From Symmetrospora coprosmae (taxonomy: Eukaryota; Basidiomycota; Cystobasidiomycetes; Symmetrosporaceae), in contig VUYT01000010.1 of the NCBI GenBank assembly GCA_008802785.1, positions 124,001-188,000 on the forward strand: a DNA stretch of 64,000 nucleotides, read 5' to 3'. Numbering within the stretch: position 1 is the stretch's first letter; each line of letters opens with the position of its first letter. Of this stretch, positions 41,434 to 53,350 are shown piece after piece. The notes beneath the pieces are model-generated. The model was given only the letters and a program-made list of their open reading frames with translations, was not told where the DNA came from and did no database searches. A program made the position numbers and the translations under genes.

Positions 41434-44400
41434 ATGCCATCGCGGCGCACTCGCCCTCGCCCTCGCCCTGGTCAGGCTCGCTGGCCATGGCGCTCGTCGC
41501 TGGCCCTCGCCGCTGCGGTGCTCGTCGCATTGACCTCGGCAACAGCGACGACATACGCACTCGAGCCGCCATCCAACAACAACAAGAGCCTGTTCAGCGC
41601 AAACGGTGCTGAATCTGCACACAACCACGGGTTCCGTGTCGGGCTGCGAAAGGCAAAGACGTTTGGCAGCCATGTCGCTGTAGGGGCCGCGAACGGCGGC
41701 GGCGTCGTCCATGCGCGTGCCGCCGCCGCCGCGAGGAAGGGCGCAAACAGGCGGCAGGCCCTCGACATCGAGGTCATTGGCGACCTGCTCGGCGTGCAGC
41801 TCGACGCGGATGGACAGCCTGCAGTCGTCACTGTCGGCTTGGAGGAGATCTTTGCCGTCGACCCCAACAGTGACGGGTTGGTCACCTCGGGCAGCGTGCA
41901 CAGGACAGAGACGGCCGTCGTCACGTACACGACCAGGATCAACGAGAATGAGACGAGTGAGTGGAAGGGATACGAGACGCGAGGAGATCTCATGAGCGAC
42001 GCAAAAGGGTGTCCGCGCCGTTCATGGTCATTGCGGGACATTCTGTCGCTGGCTGCGGCCTCGGCTCCCCAGAGCTCTCTGTTTGGGTCTGGCGCGTGCA
42101 TGCGAGAGCGTGCGGGCTGCAGCGGGGACGGGCGGACAAGCTGGCAACTGGAAAGAGCTCCTGGCTGATATAATCATGCACTGTGTTTGCTCGCTTTCAG
42201 GAACCGTCACCTCGACCCAGGTCATCACAGTCGTGCCGACACCCTCGGCCGAGCCATCCTCGTCGTCTTCGCGCTCGAGCAGCTCGCCCGCCTTTTCGCC
42301 GTCCCCGGAGCCGTCTTCGAGCAGCAGCAGCAGCAGAGCGGCGGTCACATTCACCCCCTCGTCGTCGTCCGCTAGCCCATCTTCCACCCGAGAAGCAGCC
42401 TCGTCGGCCGACAACGATGCATCAAGGGAACCTCTGTCCAGCTCGAGCTCGAGCTCCAGTAGCTCCAGCAGCAGCAGCAGCTCGGCTAGCACCAAGGCAT
42501 CATCCTCGGCAGACGACTCTGAGTCGGAGACCGTGACGCCGTCGTTATCGTTGTCGGCCTCGACGCCCTCGTCAAGCTCCTCCAGCTCGAGCAGCTCCGA
42601 GCGCGAGCCCGAGCCAGAGACCACCGCCGAGGCGTTCCGCACCTCGCCCATCACCGTCGTCACCAGCCCTTCGAGCTCAGCCTTGAGCTCAAGCTCGGCC
42701 AGCGAGGCGGACCCAATCATCTCGCTCAGCGTGGACGTGCCCATTCTCAGCCCATCGTCGACGCCCATCCTCTCCACCCAGACGCAGGAGCCCGAGCCGT
42801 CCAGCACCAGCGCTAGTGCGAGTATTGAGAGCGCCTCTTCTGCGCAGCCCGCGTCGTCAGCCACCACGTCGGCGAGCGAGGCGGCCGCCAGCAGCAGCAG
42901 CAGCAGCAGCGTCGCATCTGTGCCCGAAAGCTCGAGCGCATCTAGCAGGGTTAACGAGCCCTCCTCCACTGCCGGCGAGGCTATTCCTTCGCCTTCTTCA
43001 TCGTCAAATGGCACCGGGAGCTCCGCATCCTCTGTTGCATCTGCGCCTTCCGTCCTCGCTTCGTCCGCTGAAGCCCCTCCTTCGGCCGTCACGTCGAATG
43101 TCCTCGACGTCACATTGACTGCCTCCTCAGCGGCACCGACGGCCGTCACGTCCAACATTGTCGACTTCCCCTCGTCCTCGTCTCTGCGGGCGAGCGAGAG
43201 CGGCAGTGGTAGCGCCACGACCACGCGACTGCCACTCGAAGGGATCAGCTCGTCGGCAGCGTCAGGCAGCTCGTCAGAGCCGGCATCGATCTCGAGCTCG
43301 AGCTCGAGCTCGGGCTTACTTGACCCCATCTCATCCATCGTCTCGTCCATCGACTCGGAGGTCTCTTCTGCCGTCTCGTCGGTCCTCACGGGCGGATCGT
43401 CAAGCTTGGCCTTGGACTCGACTCCGTACAGCCAGCAGCAGCCGTCCTCGGCCTCCAGTGGGTCAAGCTCCTCTGCTGCTACAGTCACCGCGGGAAGCGG
43501 GTCTTCCTCTGCCTTCGGGTCGAGCACGCTCAGCACCCGCCCGGCCCTCGAGCCGACCTCGACCGGGATCGTCGAGCCTACTCAGCCTACCGGGAACAAT
43601 GGCACATCGTCTTCCATCTACACTGAGCCTGAAGTGACGGGTCGGCCAAGCACCACCGGCACAAATGAGGGCTCGTCCGGCACTTCGACCGTCGTGGACA
43701 CGCCTTCCTCGAGGCCGCCAGTGACAAACGAGACTACAACGTCCTACCCGCGCCCGCAGGAGACGACATCCGTCATTGACAGCCAGACTGGAGGCAACAA
43801 CGCCACTGTCACTACTGGCACGCGCGTGTCGGACAGCCAGAATGCCACAACGTCAGCGGTCGGTTCGAGCGAAGCCACGTCCACTGCGCAGTCGGCGACC
43901 ACTCGCGTCAACGGCACGGCTGTCGTGTCGGAGACTGAGTCGACGAGTGCCAACGCCACCGCGATCGAGAGTTCATCGACGGGCACAGCCACGAGCGAGT
44001 GAGTCTGCCGTTGCGTTTCCTGCACAAGCCCGAGCAATGAGCGTGGCTGACTATCCCTGCGTGCTAGCCCATACTCGTGGGTGCCCACCTCGACGCTGCT
44101 TTGGAACACGCGCACCCTCTCGCGCGAGACAAGCGAGACGGTCACGTCTGAAGATCCATCCGCGACTGACGCGACGCGCACGGGATCGGCCGCGTCCACC
44201 TCGTCCGCCGTGGCCTTCCCGTCCGAGTGGCCGTCCGTCATTGTCCCCGTCACGCCGCTCACGACCGTGCCAAAAGGGTACACGCTCATCAGCATCCTCT
44301 TCACCGACGCAATGTCGTGGCCGTGGCTCATGACGAACGGCGATGCCTCTGGACAGATCTTTGCGTACATGCCGGAACTCATTGCCACGCCGCTCAATAT

Positions 44401-45499
44401 CTCGGCTAGCGATGTCCACACGGACAGCCTCGAGGCGTACCAGCCGGAGAAGTATGACGGAAGCAACGGCGAGATGTGAGCCCGCTCTCTCTGCCATCTT
44501 TGCCTTTCGGTTGCCCCGAACATCCATGGCTGACACCCACGTCGTTCCATCTGCAGCCTCTCGGTGTATCTCGCGTACATTCAGTCGAGCTATGTCGATG
44601 CCCTCTCTGCCGCCATCAAGGCGCCCAACTCGCCCTTTTACACCGAGTCAACGGGCCTCGCGCACGAGCTGGCCAAGGTCATCAACCCTACGCTGCCCAT
44701 CACTTCGTTCGCTGCGCAGGGCGTGAGCAATGCCGCATCCGCAGATGGAACCGGCTTCAACCAGCCGACGCTCAAGCAGGGCGCTAGTGACGGCGGCGAG
44801 GAGAGCGAGAGCGACAAGCGCCGAAAGACAATCATCATCGCCTCCGTCACGTCGGTGGGCATTGGAGCGCTCGCCATCTTTGCGTTCATGGCGTTCAGCC
44901 GCGCGCGGAAGAGCAGCAAGAACGGGGCGGGCAGGAGCGCCAACAGCGGTGGCAACGGCAACCTACGCGGGTTCCAGCTCGGTCAGAGCGCGCAGGACCC
45001 CATGCGCTCTATCTACGCACCAGGTCACTCGCCCTCGTACGCCTTCCCCGGTGGCCGCGCCAACCCGAACAACAACTACGCCGCTGCCGGTCGGCCGCTG
45101 TCGGACTCGTCCTTCTCGTCCGGCTCGGACGGCAGCGACAGCCACGGCTCGCACGACAGCCACGGCAACACCCACGCCGGGTGGGGCACCAACCGCGACC
45201 GACACGCGTCGGGCCGGTCGTCCTCGATCGACTTTGCGAGCGTCAACATGGACGACGTCCGCAACTCGTGGTGGCGCTTCTCGGACGGTTTTGGCCGCGC
45301 ATTCTCGTCGCCTATCGCGAGCGGAGGATCCAACTCGCCTGCAACGGCAATGGCCACCAGCCCCGTCAGCCCCACAGCGACGGGACGCGCGACTGTCCGA
45401 CACAACTCGGGCAGGAGAATCAACATCCAGCGCGGCCCTGATGGTCACTTTGGAGGAATCAGCCGGCCGCAGATGCAGGAGAACAGCCTGATGCTGTAG
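41434..45499 (+). CDS. MSB2: Msb2-type signalling mucin
   Basis: Single-pass plasma-membrane mucin sensor upstream of Cdc42-linked MAPK (filamentation/invasion) and HOG pathways. Reading: join(41434..41956, 42201..43998, 44068..44475, 44557..45499), 1223 aa. A signal sequence (SSLALAAAVLVALTSATAT) leads a small N-terminal region, then about 600 residues very rich in Ser/Thr (mucin domain). The conserved Msb2-Hkr1 extracellular domain follows: GYTLISILFTDAMSWPWL, SGQIFAYMPELIATPLNI, SVYLAYIQSSYVDAL and VINPTLPI. The transmembrane helix is TIIIASVTSVGIGALAIFAF, and a cytosolic tail of about 220 residues ends NSLML. The first intron is unusually long here (244 nt). In plant pathogens this protein senses surface cues. 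Confidence 0.95.
42438..42482 (+). repeat. Ser-coding GAGCTC/AGC repeat in the MSB2 mucin domain
   Basis: Tandem gctcgagctcgagctcc followed by agc triplets encodes poly-Ser. The unit is self-complementary (GAGCTC). A second block of the same kind lies at about 43290-43312. Both are candidate sites of length polymorphism. Confidence 0.8.
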
Positions 45500-46371
45500 G
45501 CCGGTCCGCGCGCAGCCCTGCAGGATCCACGTTTTGTCCTCAATCAGAAGAACAAGCATGACTCTCACCGTTTGATATACAAGCGATGGATACCTCCCCG
45601 AATACTTTCCCCTTTCGACATACCCACTTCCTTCCGCTCTCGGTTCTCGAAAGCTGACCGGGCTTGATGCCCGCCAGCCCACACACATTCGTTTGTTCCG
45701 TCTCGTCCGCGGGTTTCCGGTTCCAGCCAAAAGGGTCAATCACTCTCTCTCGCACTCGTCACCGTCTTTTCTTCTCGTTTCTCTCTCGTCATTCGTCTTC
45801 CCTCCACCTTTTACACCCACCGCTCGCCATCGCCATCCCTCAGCAGTCTCCTCCTCGACTTCCAGCCGTTAGCAGTAATACAAGCCTTATACATTACTCG
45901 GTCCGCTGCCCGCTTCGTTCAGGGCGCTAGACCAGTTTGACCAAAGAGGCGACCGACACTTTCCTGCTTGTTGTGCCGGTACTTAGACAGTCTCGATTGC
46001 GTGCAATACCGCGTGCCATACACCTGCCTGTTTCGCTTGTGCTTGGTCTCTACCCAGACATAGCGATCGCCGTTCATGAGAGTGGAGCGGAGAAGCCGCT
46101 CCAGACCGTTCTATTCCATTGGAGCCCCACAGGGTGGAAACGCAGAGGACGGAAAGTACAGCAGTGAGAGAGCATGCGAACATGAAATGATGCGAATGAG
46201 ACGAACTATGAACGGAAAGGTAGTGGGGCCGATGCGAGCTGAAAGGCGGAACGAAAGCGTGGCAGGCGGATAGAGGATCGGTCTGTCTGGACGAGAGCTC
46301 GGTGTGGCGCAAGCGTCCAGTAGTCTTGCGAAAGACGGCGTTCACTTCGACTTCGATGAGCGGCGCAGCTC
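45500..46371. other. Convergent intergenic region downstream of MSB2
   Basis: 872 bases between the 3' ends of MSB2 and the minus-strand gene ending at 46372. No gene recognised. Pyrimidine-rich around 45760-45850. Confidence 0.5.
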
Positions 46372-48319
46372 TCAGTGTAGTTGTTTGCGGTGTGCAGGTT
46401 GAGGCCCTCGCAGCGAAGGCTCCGGGGCCGCCGAGGGCACGGCTACAGGCTGATATGCGGCAGCATCGCTCGGCACGATAGTATGAATCGAAGATGATGA
46501 TGCCGAAGCAGGACACCCGTGGCTTGTGCCGACCGGAATAAGCGTGGTACTTGAGAAGGCGGATTGCAGATCGGCTGTCGATACGGTTGACCTTACGGTC
46601 GGCAACATGGGTGCCTGGCTGATGGCGGGCGGACCCGCGATAGGGATGCGTGGCGGTCGCGAAGGTTGGAGGGAAAGCCGAGGACCGCTTATGAGGACGG
46701 AGCTGGCTGGCTTGACAGCACTATGAGGGGGCTCGGACCTGACGTAGCAGTGATGACCATTCAGATATCGCTACGGAGATAGCTTGTTATTCCGCAGCCT
46801 CGATATCTCACTCACAGCTAGGCAGGAAGCGCTGTGAGGGCGTACGCCGTCAAGGAGACGGTACCGTGTCCTGCTACCAATGCTCTCGAGTTGAGCTGTG
46901 ACGTACCAGGAGCAGCGTTGTGCCAGGTGTGCGTTCGTGCATTTCAGGTGCACCAGCGAACGCCTGCGAGTGCACTGTGTTCATTGTTGCCCGAGCAAAG
47001 ACCCTGGTTGCGCAATGTACTCACCCCTCCCATTGCCTCTTCTCCGGGCGGCCACTTCCTGACTCCTGAAGGAACAGCGAATGCGCATACTCGAAGAACT
47101 CCTCGGCCGAACCGAAGTACCGTACGCCAGATGAGGAAATGTCCTCGTCTGCCGCGGAGTTCTCCTCGAGCGACCAGAACTCCTCGGACGACGTCGAGCA
47201 TGCTATGGAGGCCTGACGTTGGCGCTGCCGACGCTGTCCGAGGATTTCTCTATCAAATGTAGGGCATAGCTGAGGCGTGTCATGATGAGAAGTAGACGGC
47301 TTTCGTGCTGAGAGGGTGACAATCAGCGATGTCAGTTTGGACTCCCGAGGCGGCAGTGCGAGCGGTACTTTGGCGCGTCGGTCTCGGAGAGGCATCGAAC
47401 ACGTACGAAAAGGCGCTCAGAGGATCTTCACCAGGTCGCGTAAAGTAGTGTGGGTCCAGCCACGGGTGCACCTGGTCCGTTGATTGCTTGCCGGCGCAGT
47501 CGTCCCCTGCGGCTGCAGAATTCGTTTCGATAGGTGTTCCCGGTTCCACAGACGAGGTAGTCCAGAAGATTTCATCTTCCTGGAGATGCGTCAAGTCTGG
47601 CGTGGACTCGACAAGGCTTGCATCATGAGGGGCTCTCTTCTCGCCCGAGACAGTCGGATAGGTATCGGGTGACAGGTGGAGCGGCGGGATGCTGTTTGTG
47701 CCGCCTTGCCTGAGGCGCAGAGAGTGAGTAGATTAGACTCGTTCAGTCACATCGCTCATACAGGATCGAAGTGCGGGACGTGCTCACGTTGCTAGCTCGT
47801 GCCACGCCTTGATGACCTCCAGTGGCAGATCCGTCTCCTCGTTCAGCACCTCCAGCTCTTCTCTTTCATGTAGAAGGAATACTTCAGCATGCTCCAAGCA
47901 AAAGATTACAATGCTCGTCGCAGCACTAACTGGAAAAGCTCCATTTCCGGTGGTCTTGCATCGAGCCAGACCCGCAGGACGTCCTTCTCTGGACGGTCAG
48001 AAAACGAGCATACACTCATCAGCTGTGACCTGATGGCCTCAGAAGCCACAAAGCACTCACGTCGACTGTCAATGCTGCTGAGCACGGCTGTTGTACAGAG
48101 TTCCGCGGGCTTGTCCCCCGCCGACGCTGCCGGAAATCCGTCTTCAAGCTGAGCCGAGCCTGACGAGCCAGCATGGGCATCCCCCACTGACAGTGGTAGT
48201 GTACTGCGTGACGCTCTCGCAGATGACCGCCGGCGGCCGTTCTCTGCGGTTTTGGTCCAGTAGTTTCCGGGGTCCGCGAAGCCGAGTGTTCCCCGTTCTC
48301 TCGAGGCGATCTTGACCAT
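46372..48319 (-). CDS. Unrecognised Ser/Pro-rich protein with faint homeodomain-like stretch
   Basis: Multi-exon minus-strand gene from the ATG at 48319 (MVKIASRERGTLGFADPG). Supported joins: exon 48061..48319; exon 47927..47988 (KDVLRVWLDARPPEMELF); a 35-nt intron; exon 47788..47891 (EREELEVLNEETDLPLEV, IKAWHELA); then a frame opening TQGGTNSIPPLHLSPDTY. Further downstream are SSEEFWSLEENSAADEDI and a last exon from about 46737 ending SLRGPQPAHRKQLH. The order LRVWL ... L..ET.LPLEVIKAW recalls the helices of a homeodomain, but the WFxNxR core is absent. It lies next to a TALE homeodomain gene on the same strand. One internal junction (about 47300-47400) is unresolved. No function assigned. 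Confidence 0.5.
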
Positions 48320-49037
48320 GCTGACGACGCAGACTATAGCCTTGTGAGATCCGTCCACGCTTGAGATCTTCGCGCTTGCTTCAGTTCAATTCTATTGGCT
48401 GCTTCATCCGGGGGTCCTCCAGAATGATGCAGCCCTGGCTGCGCAGCTCCGCTGCTCGAGGAGAGTCTGAGCGGCGGGCTGATGCAGACGCACGATTGTA
48501 GTATCGCAACGCGCTTCGAGTGCAGCTGTTCTCAATGCGAAAGCGTCTTCAGATTCCGAAATTCGTCAGTCCGATAGAGAGCGGAGGGAGGCCATCGGGG
48601 GTCAGGACCTCCGTCAGGCCTCAGGGGCCGAGCCCGACGGGGGCAGCACACTTCGCGGAGAATGCGGCTTGCATTTCTGATGCCTGCCAGGTACATGCAT
48701 GGTGTGCACGACTTGATGCTGCATTGCCATCAGCGAATGCGAACAAGAGCGAAAGCAACGCGCGAACGGCTGCGAGGCCGAACGCCGCCCAATCCTGTTC
48801 AGGCCCACGGCCGTCGGCGAGCACCGACATTTTGCTAAATAACGACAGGAACTGATACTCAGGCGAGCCATATGCTACACTATACTACACTGCCCTACAT
48901 CGTCGGCACTGCTTGGACTGGCCCTACGTCCCAAGACCTACTGCTGACATCGGCAAGAGATGCTGTCCGATCAAACGCGCGCGGAGGCGGGAGGAACGGG
49001 TTCTAACAGGACAAGACTGCTGGCAAGAACTGACCGC
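48320..49037. other. Intergenic between homeodomain gene and its downstream neighbour
   Basis: 718 bases with no gene recognised; promoter of the minus-strand gene starting at 48319. Confidence 0.5.
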
Positions 49038-51286
49038 TCAGGCTGAGAGACGCCTCGTGTTGCTTGAAATAAGCGATTGCGATCGCCCTTCGGCTGGTGG
49101 GTCCTGGGGCAATGTCCCTAAAGACGAGTGGAGGTATGGCGTGTGCACCTCCCGAGAATCCGGGTGGAAAGCTTGCGGGTAGCGCGCGTACGAGGGCGAT
49201 GGTGGTGGTAGGAATGGAGCCGGCGGAGGCGAGGATGGCAGATCGGACGCATACGGTTGGCCATGAAGCCGTGCTGCAGTGGCTGAGGCGCGCGTAGGTG
49301 GCAAACGTGCTCCGATAGCATTCAGTCGCGGAGGAGCCGACTCGCCGACCACCTGAACCTGCTTCCTGTTGCCAGAAACTGTGACTCTGCCGAGGGAGGG
49401 CAGAATGCGGCGTCGGCTGGAGTATATTGGAAGGATAGGACAGAAACAGTCAGCCCGGCAGGCAGGTCATGAGCGAGTCAGTCTAATACGCTTACGCATT
49501 GATAAACCAGTTCGACACTTGGCTCATGTTGAGGTTGGTACGCAGGCACATGCCCCGCTTCTCATCCCTGTCGATTCCAGCATCTGCGTCAGCCAGCTGC
49601 ACCAGGTAACCCGAGGTACCAATTTCGACAAGAACGGACTCAGTTGGGTAGGGATGGTGCACGTGTTCCATGAGCCACCCTTTCAAGTGGGCAGTAGTGG
49701 CAGCAGGCAGCTTGCCGGTCCGCTTCGCTGGTGCATCACGCTGCTCGCCTGCGCTATCATCGGACGGAAATCCTCCCGAAGGTGATCGCCTAGGCGTCTT
49801 GCTGCCGCGAGAGCGCTTGTCGTTGGTTTCTATGAGACCCGCGCCGTCTTCGTCGTCCTCTGTGTACATGGGCAGGCCGCAGCCGTCCAATCTGTCTGTT
49901 TGGGGTGTTCTCACGAGATTGGATGGAAGATCGCTATTCACCAGAGACGGGCCGTAGCTCGGAGCCCTGGAGCGACGAGCGAAAGCGGGACTTTCGGGTG
50001 GATCCGGTGGATATGTACGGCGGCTGGACAACACTGCGAGGATCACATTTGATGGCAGGAAAGGTGTCAGACCTTCTCTGTCGCTCGTCGAAACTGGGAA
50101 GTGACCCACGAGGAGAGCCGAAACTGGATGGAGCGAAAGTTTCTTCTCGCGGATGAAGCTGACGGTAGGCAATGAGGCAGGTCCGCGACAAGGGGCGCCA
50201 GAGCAGACGGATCAGCATTGTTGGCATCGCGTATTCGTGACTCGAGGAGGCTCGACTGCTCACCTCGAGCATTGGAGCTGCAGCTGCGGATGCGAGGCGT
50301 GACGGTACGTCCCAATCGTCCGCGGGCAAGTCATCCATCTTTGCCGTTGCCACGGATGCGCGCCGCGATTGGTTCGAGGCTTGTCGCATTCGGAGTTGGT
50401 TCTGCAGCTGATCCATAGTAAGAATCGGGGGCAGGCTGTCCATGTGACGTATTCCCTGACGATCAAGCTCCTCCTGGGAGGCGGTACTCCCCGACCCATC
50501 AACGAAAAGACGAGGGTGCGCGATGCGCGGCGACATCATTCGAGAATCCTGATACGACTTTGTCAAATAAGGGGACATCCCTCGCCGCGCCTGAATGCCT
50601 CGCCCTTCCGTAAAGGCGTCTCCGCCCCAGTGGGAATATCGAGGGAAGTCGGCAAGGCTTCCTGGCCGCAAGGATGGGGTCGGCGCGTGCGCGTCCGCTG
50701 AAGATTCGCGCTGATCCTCCCAGATCCGGTGCGGTCTGTACGAGGTCGAAGCATGTGGCTGTTCATCGCGGTCCTGAGCTACATCCCAGTATGCATCGTG
50801 TGTCTGAGGGGTGACAGCGGGTGTAGATGCACTCCGCTGAGCGATTATCCGTCCGCTGCTGGACAGGATTGACGTTGCGACCGGAAGTTGAGATGACGAG
50901 GTGTCCCAGGTCATGTCGCTTCCGAAGTGGGTACTCGTGCTGGTGCCTGGTTCGGTGTGCGCGTAACTGGTGTAGGCTTGAGCCGCGTCACGCTGGAAGT
51001 GCTCTCTCTTCAGCTGTTGTGCATACGAGTGGGAGAAGAGAGACGGATCGGAGGAGGTTGAGCAGAGATTGCGGAGGATGCCAGGGCTGTCGGTATCGGC
51101 GAAAGCGGGGGACGTAAGGGCCATGCTGAGATCAGGCCGTCCTGCAGCTATGACGATGCCAGCAGGGTACTTCCTCCGCCGCTGTGGCGAGTCGAAGAAG
51201 CTACCAGATGCTGGGGAAAGGATGGGCGGCGCGCCATTCACAGCGGGGCGAGAGCCATCGTGCTCATGCACGAAGCCGGATGTCAT
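49038..51286 (-). CDS. TALE (KN-type) homeodomain transcription factor
   Basis: Nuclear DNA-binding regulator of the TALE class (TGIF/Meis/Tos8-like). Starts at 51286 (MTSGFVHEHDGSRP). A long Ser/Thr/Gln/Pro-rich N-terminal region is followed by introns near 50258-50150, at 49848-49950 and inside the homeodomain. Joined across them, the domain reads KLPAATTAHLKGWL, MEHVHHPYPTEDEKRG, MCLRTNLNMSQVSNWF, then INA|RRRILP across an intron. It has the three-residue loop extension (PYP) and the WFINARRR recognition helix. The C-terminus is Pro/Ser-rich (APFLPPPSPSYARYP) and ends NTRRLSA at 49038. Target genes are unknown. It is not arranged as a divergent mating-type HD pair. Confidence 0.88.
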
Positions 51287-52223
51287 TGAACCCGCTCGCA
51301 CCGGCAAGCGACCAAGCTGACGGGCCGCGCGAAGATGGCCAAGGGTCGAGGGGTTGATTGGACGCGGCTTGCACCGGGCGCATGGGTCTATGTGGGATGC
51401 GTGTGGGATGCGGGTCGGAGCGGTCGGGGCGGCTCTCCCAATGGCCTTGTTATTGAAGATATGCTTCTCCGTGGGAGGGATCTGAGTCCTAGGAGACTGT
51501 CCCTCTCCTGCAGAAAGGAATGAGCTTGAGCAGAGGGGAGGAGAGGCGCAGGGGACAAGACAGAAGAAAGTCAGACGGAAGCTCGCATAGACGGCCATGT
51601 CAGCGCGGTCGCCGAGGCGGATGCTGGTTGCCAGAGGCAGATTTCGCATCGCGTCGATGTGGCACACAGGCCCGTTCGAGAGGGATGGAATACCATCTCC
51701 GAGCGATAGCACTAGGACGTGCTTGAAAGGGGGGAGGGACTTTCGCACTCACAGGCCGCGCCGACTCGGACAACTTCTGCGCGCTGAACTCACGGGGCCA
51801 GGGCCTGACGTCGGAAAAGGGGTCGCGTTGCGCGATGCAGCGGAGCTGGAGCGGTTCCGAGCGTCCGCTCGGAAATCAAGATCACCCTTCCGCGTCCAAA
51901 CGCGGAGTTTTCCTTGACGACGGTGCCACTGCCGTTCCAAGCGCGGCTTCGTAATGGCGCGGAAGCGACGGGAGTAGCCGATGGCCACCGGCGGACGTGA
52001 CAACGACGCGCTCGGTGCTATCGGTAGCTTTGTTACTTGCTTCTGCACGTCGCAGTGCTGGCACGACCTCGTCAGCAGGCTGAGCGTCCGAAGTTCGTAT
52101 GGATGCGATCCAGTTACCGGTGGATCCAGGCTGGACGACGATGACGTATCGGTGCCGCACTTGCGAGACTTTGTCGTGTGCTGTGCTGGACCGCCGAATG
52201 CTGCAAGACGCCGGTAGAGGTCT
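51287..52223. other. Homeodomain gene upstream region; no supported gene
   Basis: The proximal part is the promoter or 5' UTR of the homeodomain gene. Around 51900-52200 both strands have open frames (for example MATGGRDNDALGAIG on plus from 51981) but none shows a domain or a convincing full splice chain. Confidence 0.4.
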
Positions 52224-53350
52224 CTACCCCACTGTGTCACCGCGCTCTATGCCTCCCGGCCGTCTGTGGTCCTTGGAGGAGGCCGGCGCAGAGGCTATCG
52301 ATGCGGGTGCAGTGCTGCTTCTCCCGCCTTTCAGGACCAGGCGCGAACTTGCCTGCCAGGATGTGATGATCTCAGGCTGCTGTGCAAGGACGCGTCGGGA
52401 CCCTTGTGGCAGCTGGTGGGGCAGGCTGGTCGAGGGTGGTGGATAGGCGAGGGAGACGGGGACACGACAGGCGGAGAGCAACCCTGCTAGAGTGGAGCGC
52501 GACCTCAATCCGAGCGAAGGAAGGGCAGCGCAGCTGTAGGAGATCTGGACGGACGGCGCTGGCGGGTCGCTTGGGGGTAGGTCTGTACAGACAGGATCTC
52601 TGTTGCTTTTGCAAGGCGTGCCTTGTGGTCTTCGAATGGCAATGAGCAGGCTGTTCGCTTGCAGTAGAGCACGCTGCTGTGCATCAGTCGCAGGCTTCTG
52701 GACCCGGCAGAGCACACCGGAAGCGGCGGGCACGGCAGGCTACTCACCTCTTCACCGTCTGAGCGCCTCACTTGCGACTGTCTATCTCGTCCTCGCAGTT
52801 GCTCTGGCAGATCTCCCGCGAGAAGACAGAGCTCGGCGGTGGGGCCGGGGAGATCCCCAGGGGCACTCAGGAGGATCAGAGGGCGCAGGATGACGGACGG
52901 ATCTTCCCGGACAAGCTGTCGAATCCTTTCTGTGCGACAGGTAAATATACGTTTATGGCCTGCGTAGAAGCTGGAGCTGACTGGTCCTGCTGAGGTGACT
53001 AGAGACCCTGTGCTGCCGTCCTCGCCTTGCTGATGGTCTTGCCGATTCGCGTGCGAATGATGTAATATCGTCAAGCAAGAGCGCTTGCCTCAGCTGTGCC
53101 TCTTTGCTTCAGTTTTGTACTCTCGTCGGGCTTTGCGGGTTTGGCCGCAAGCCGCGTCTGTCACTGCTTCGCTTCAGGCCGAGCGTCGCTGTATCGTGCA
53201 GCGCGCCAACACTGGCGAGCGACCAGGATAACACGTTCAGAACGACGAGGAGATGTTGCTCGAAGGAGTGGCCGCATTGCTGGTCATCTAGCTGGGCGGG
53301 GCCAGGGTGTTGCCAGGGCTGTTAGCGGGAGATCGGGTAGGAGGGAGCTC
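52224..53350. other. Unresolved stretch with one plausible plus-strand exon
   Basis: About 52800-52930 on the plus strand has a pyrimidine-rich acceptor (ctatctcgtcctcgcag), a protein-like frame (LLWQISREKTELGGG, GRIFPDKLSNPFCATG) and a good donor (gtaaat). I could not attach it to flanking exons with a start and stop. The minus strand over the same bases is also open. This may be a real multi-exon gene or a decayed one. Confidence 0.3.

Noticed and set aside
42028-43536. Minus-strand open frame of 502 codons opposite the MSB2 mucin domain
   Set aside because: It is the antisense of Ser/Thr-rich codons, giving a Glu/Leu/Asp-rich product without a domain. The sense frame has the family domain and splices cleanly.
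46372-51286. Mating-type b (HD1/HD2) locus
   Set aside because: The two genes are on the same strand rather than divergent, only one has a true homeodomain (a TGIF-like TALE type), and no usual b-locus neighbours are seen.
51749-52240. Minus-strand frame of 163 codons upstream of the homeodomain gene
   Set aside because: Composition is Arg/Ser-rich without a domain, and the plus strand is equally open; no splice or start support.
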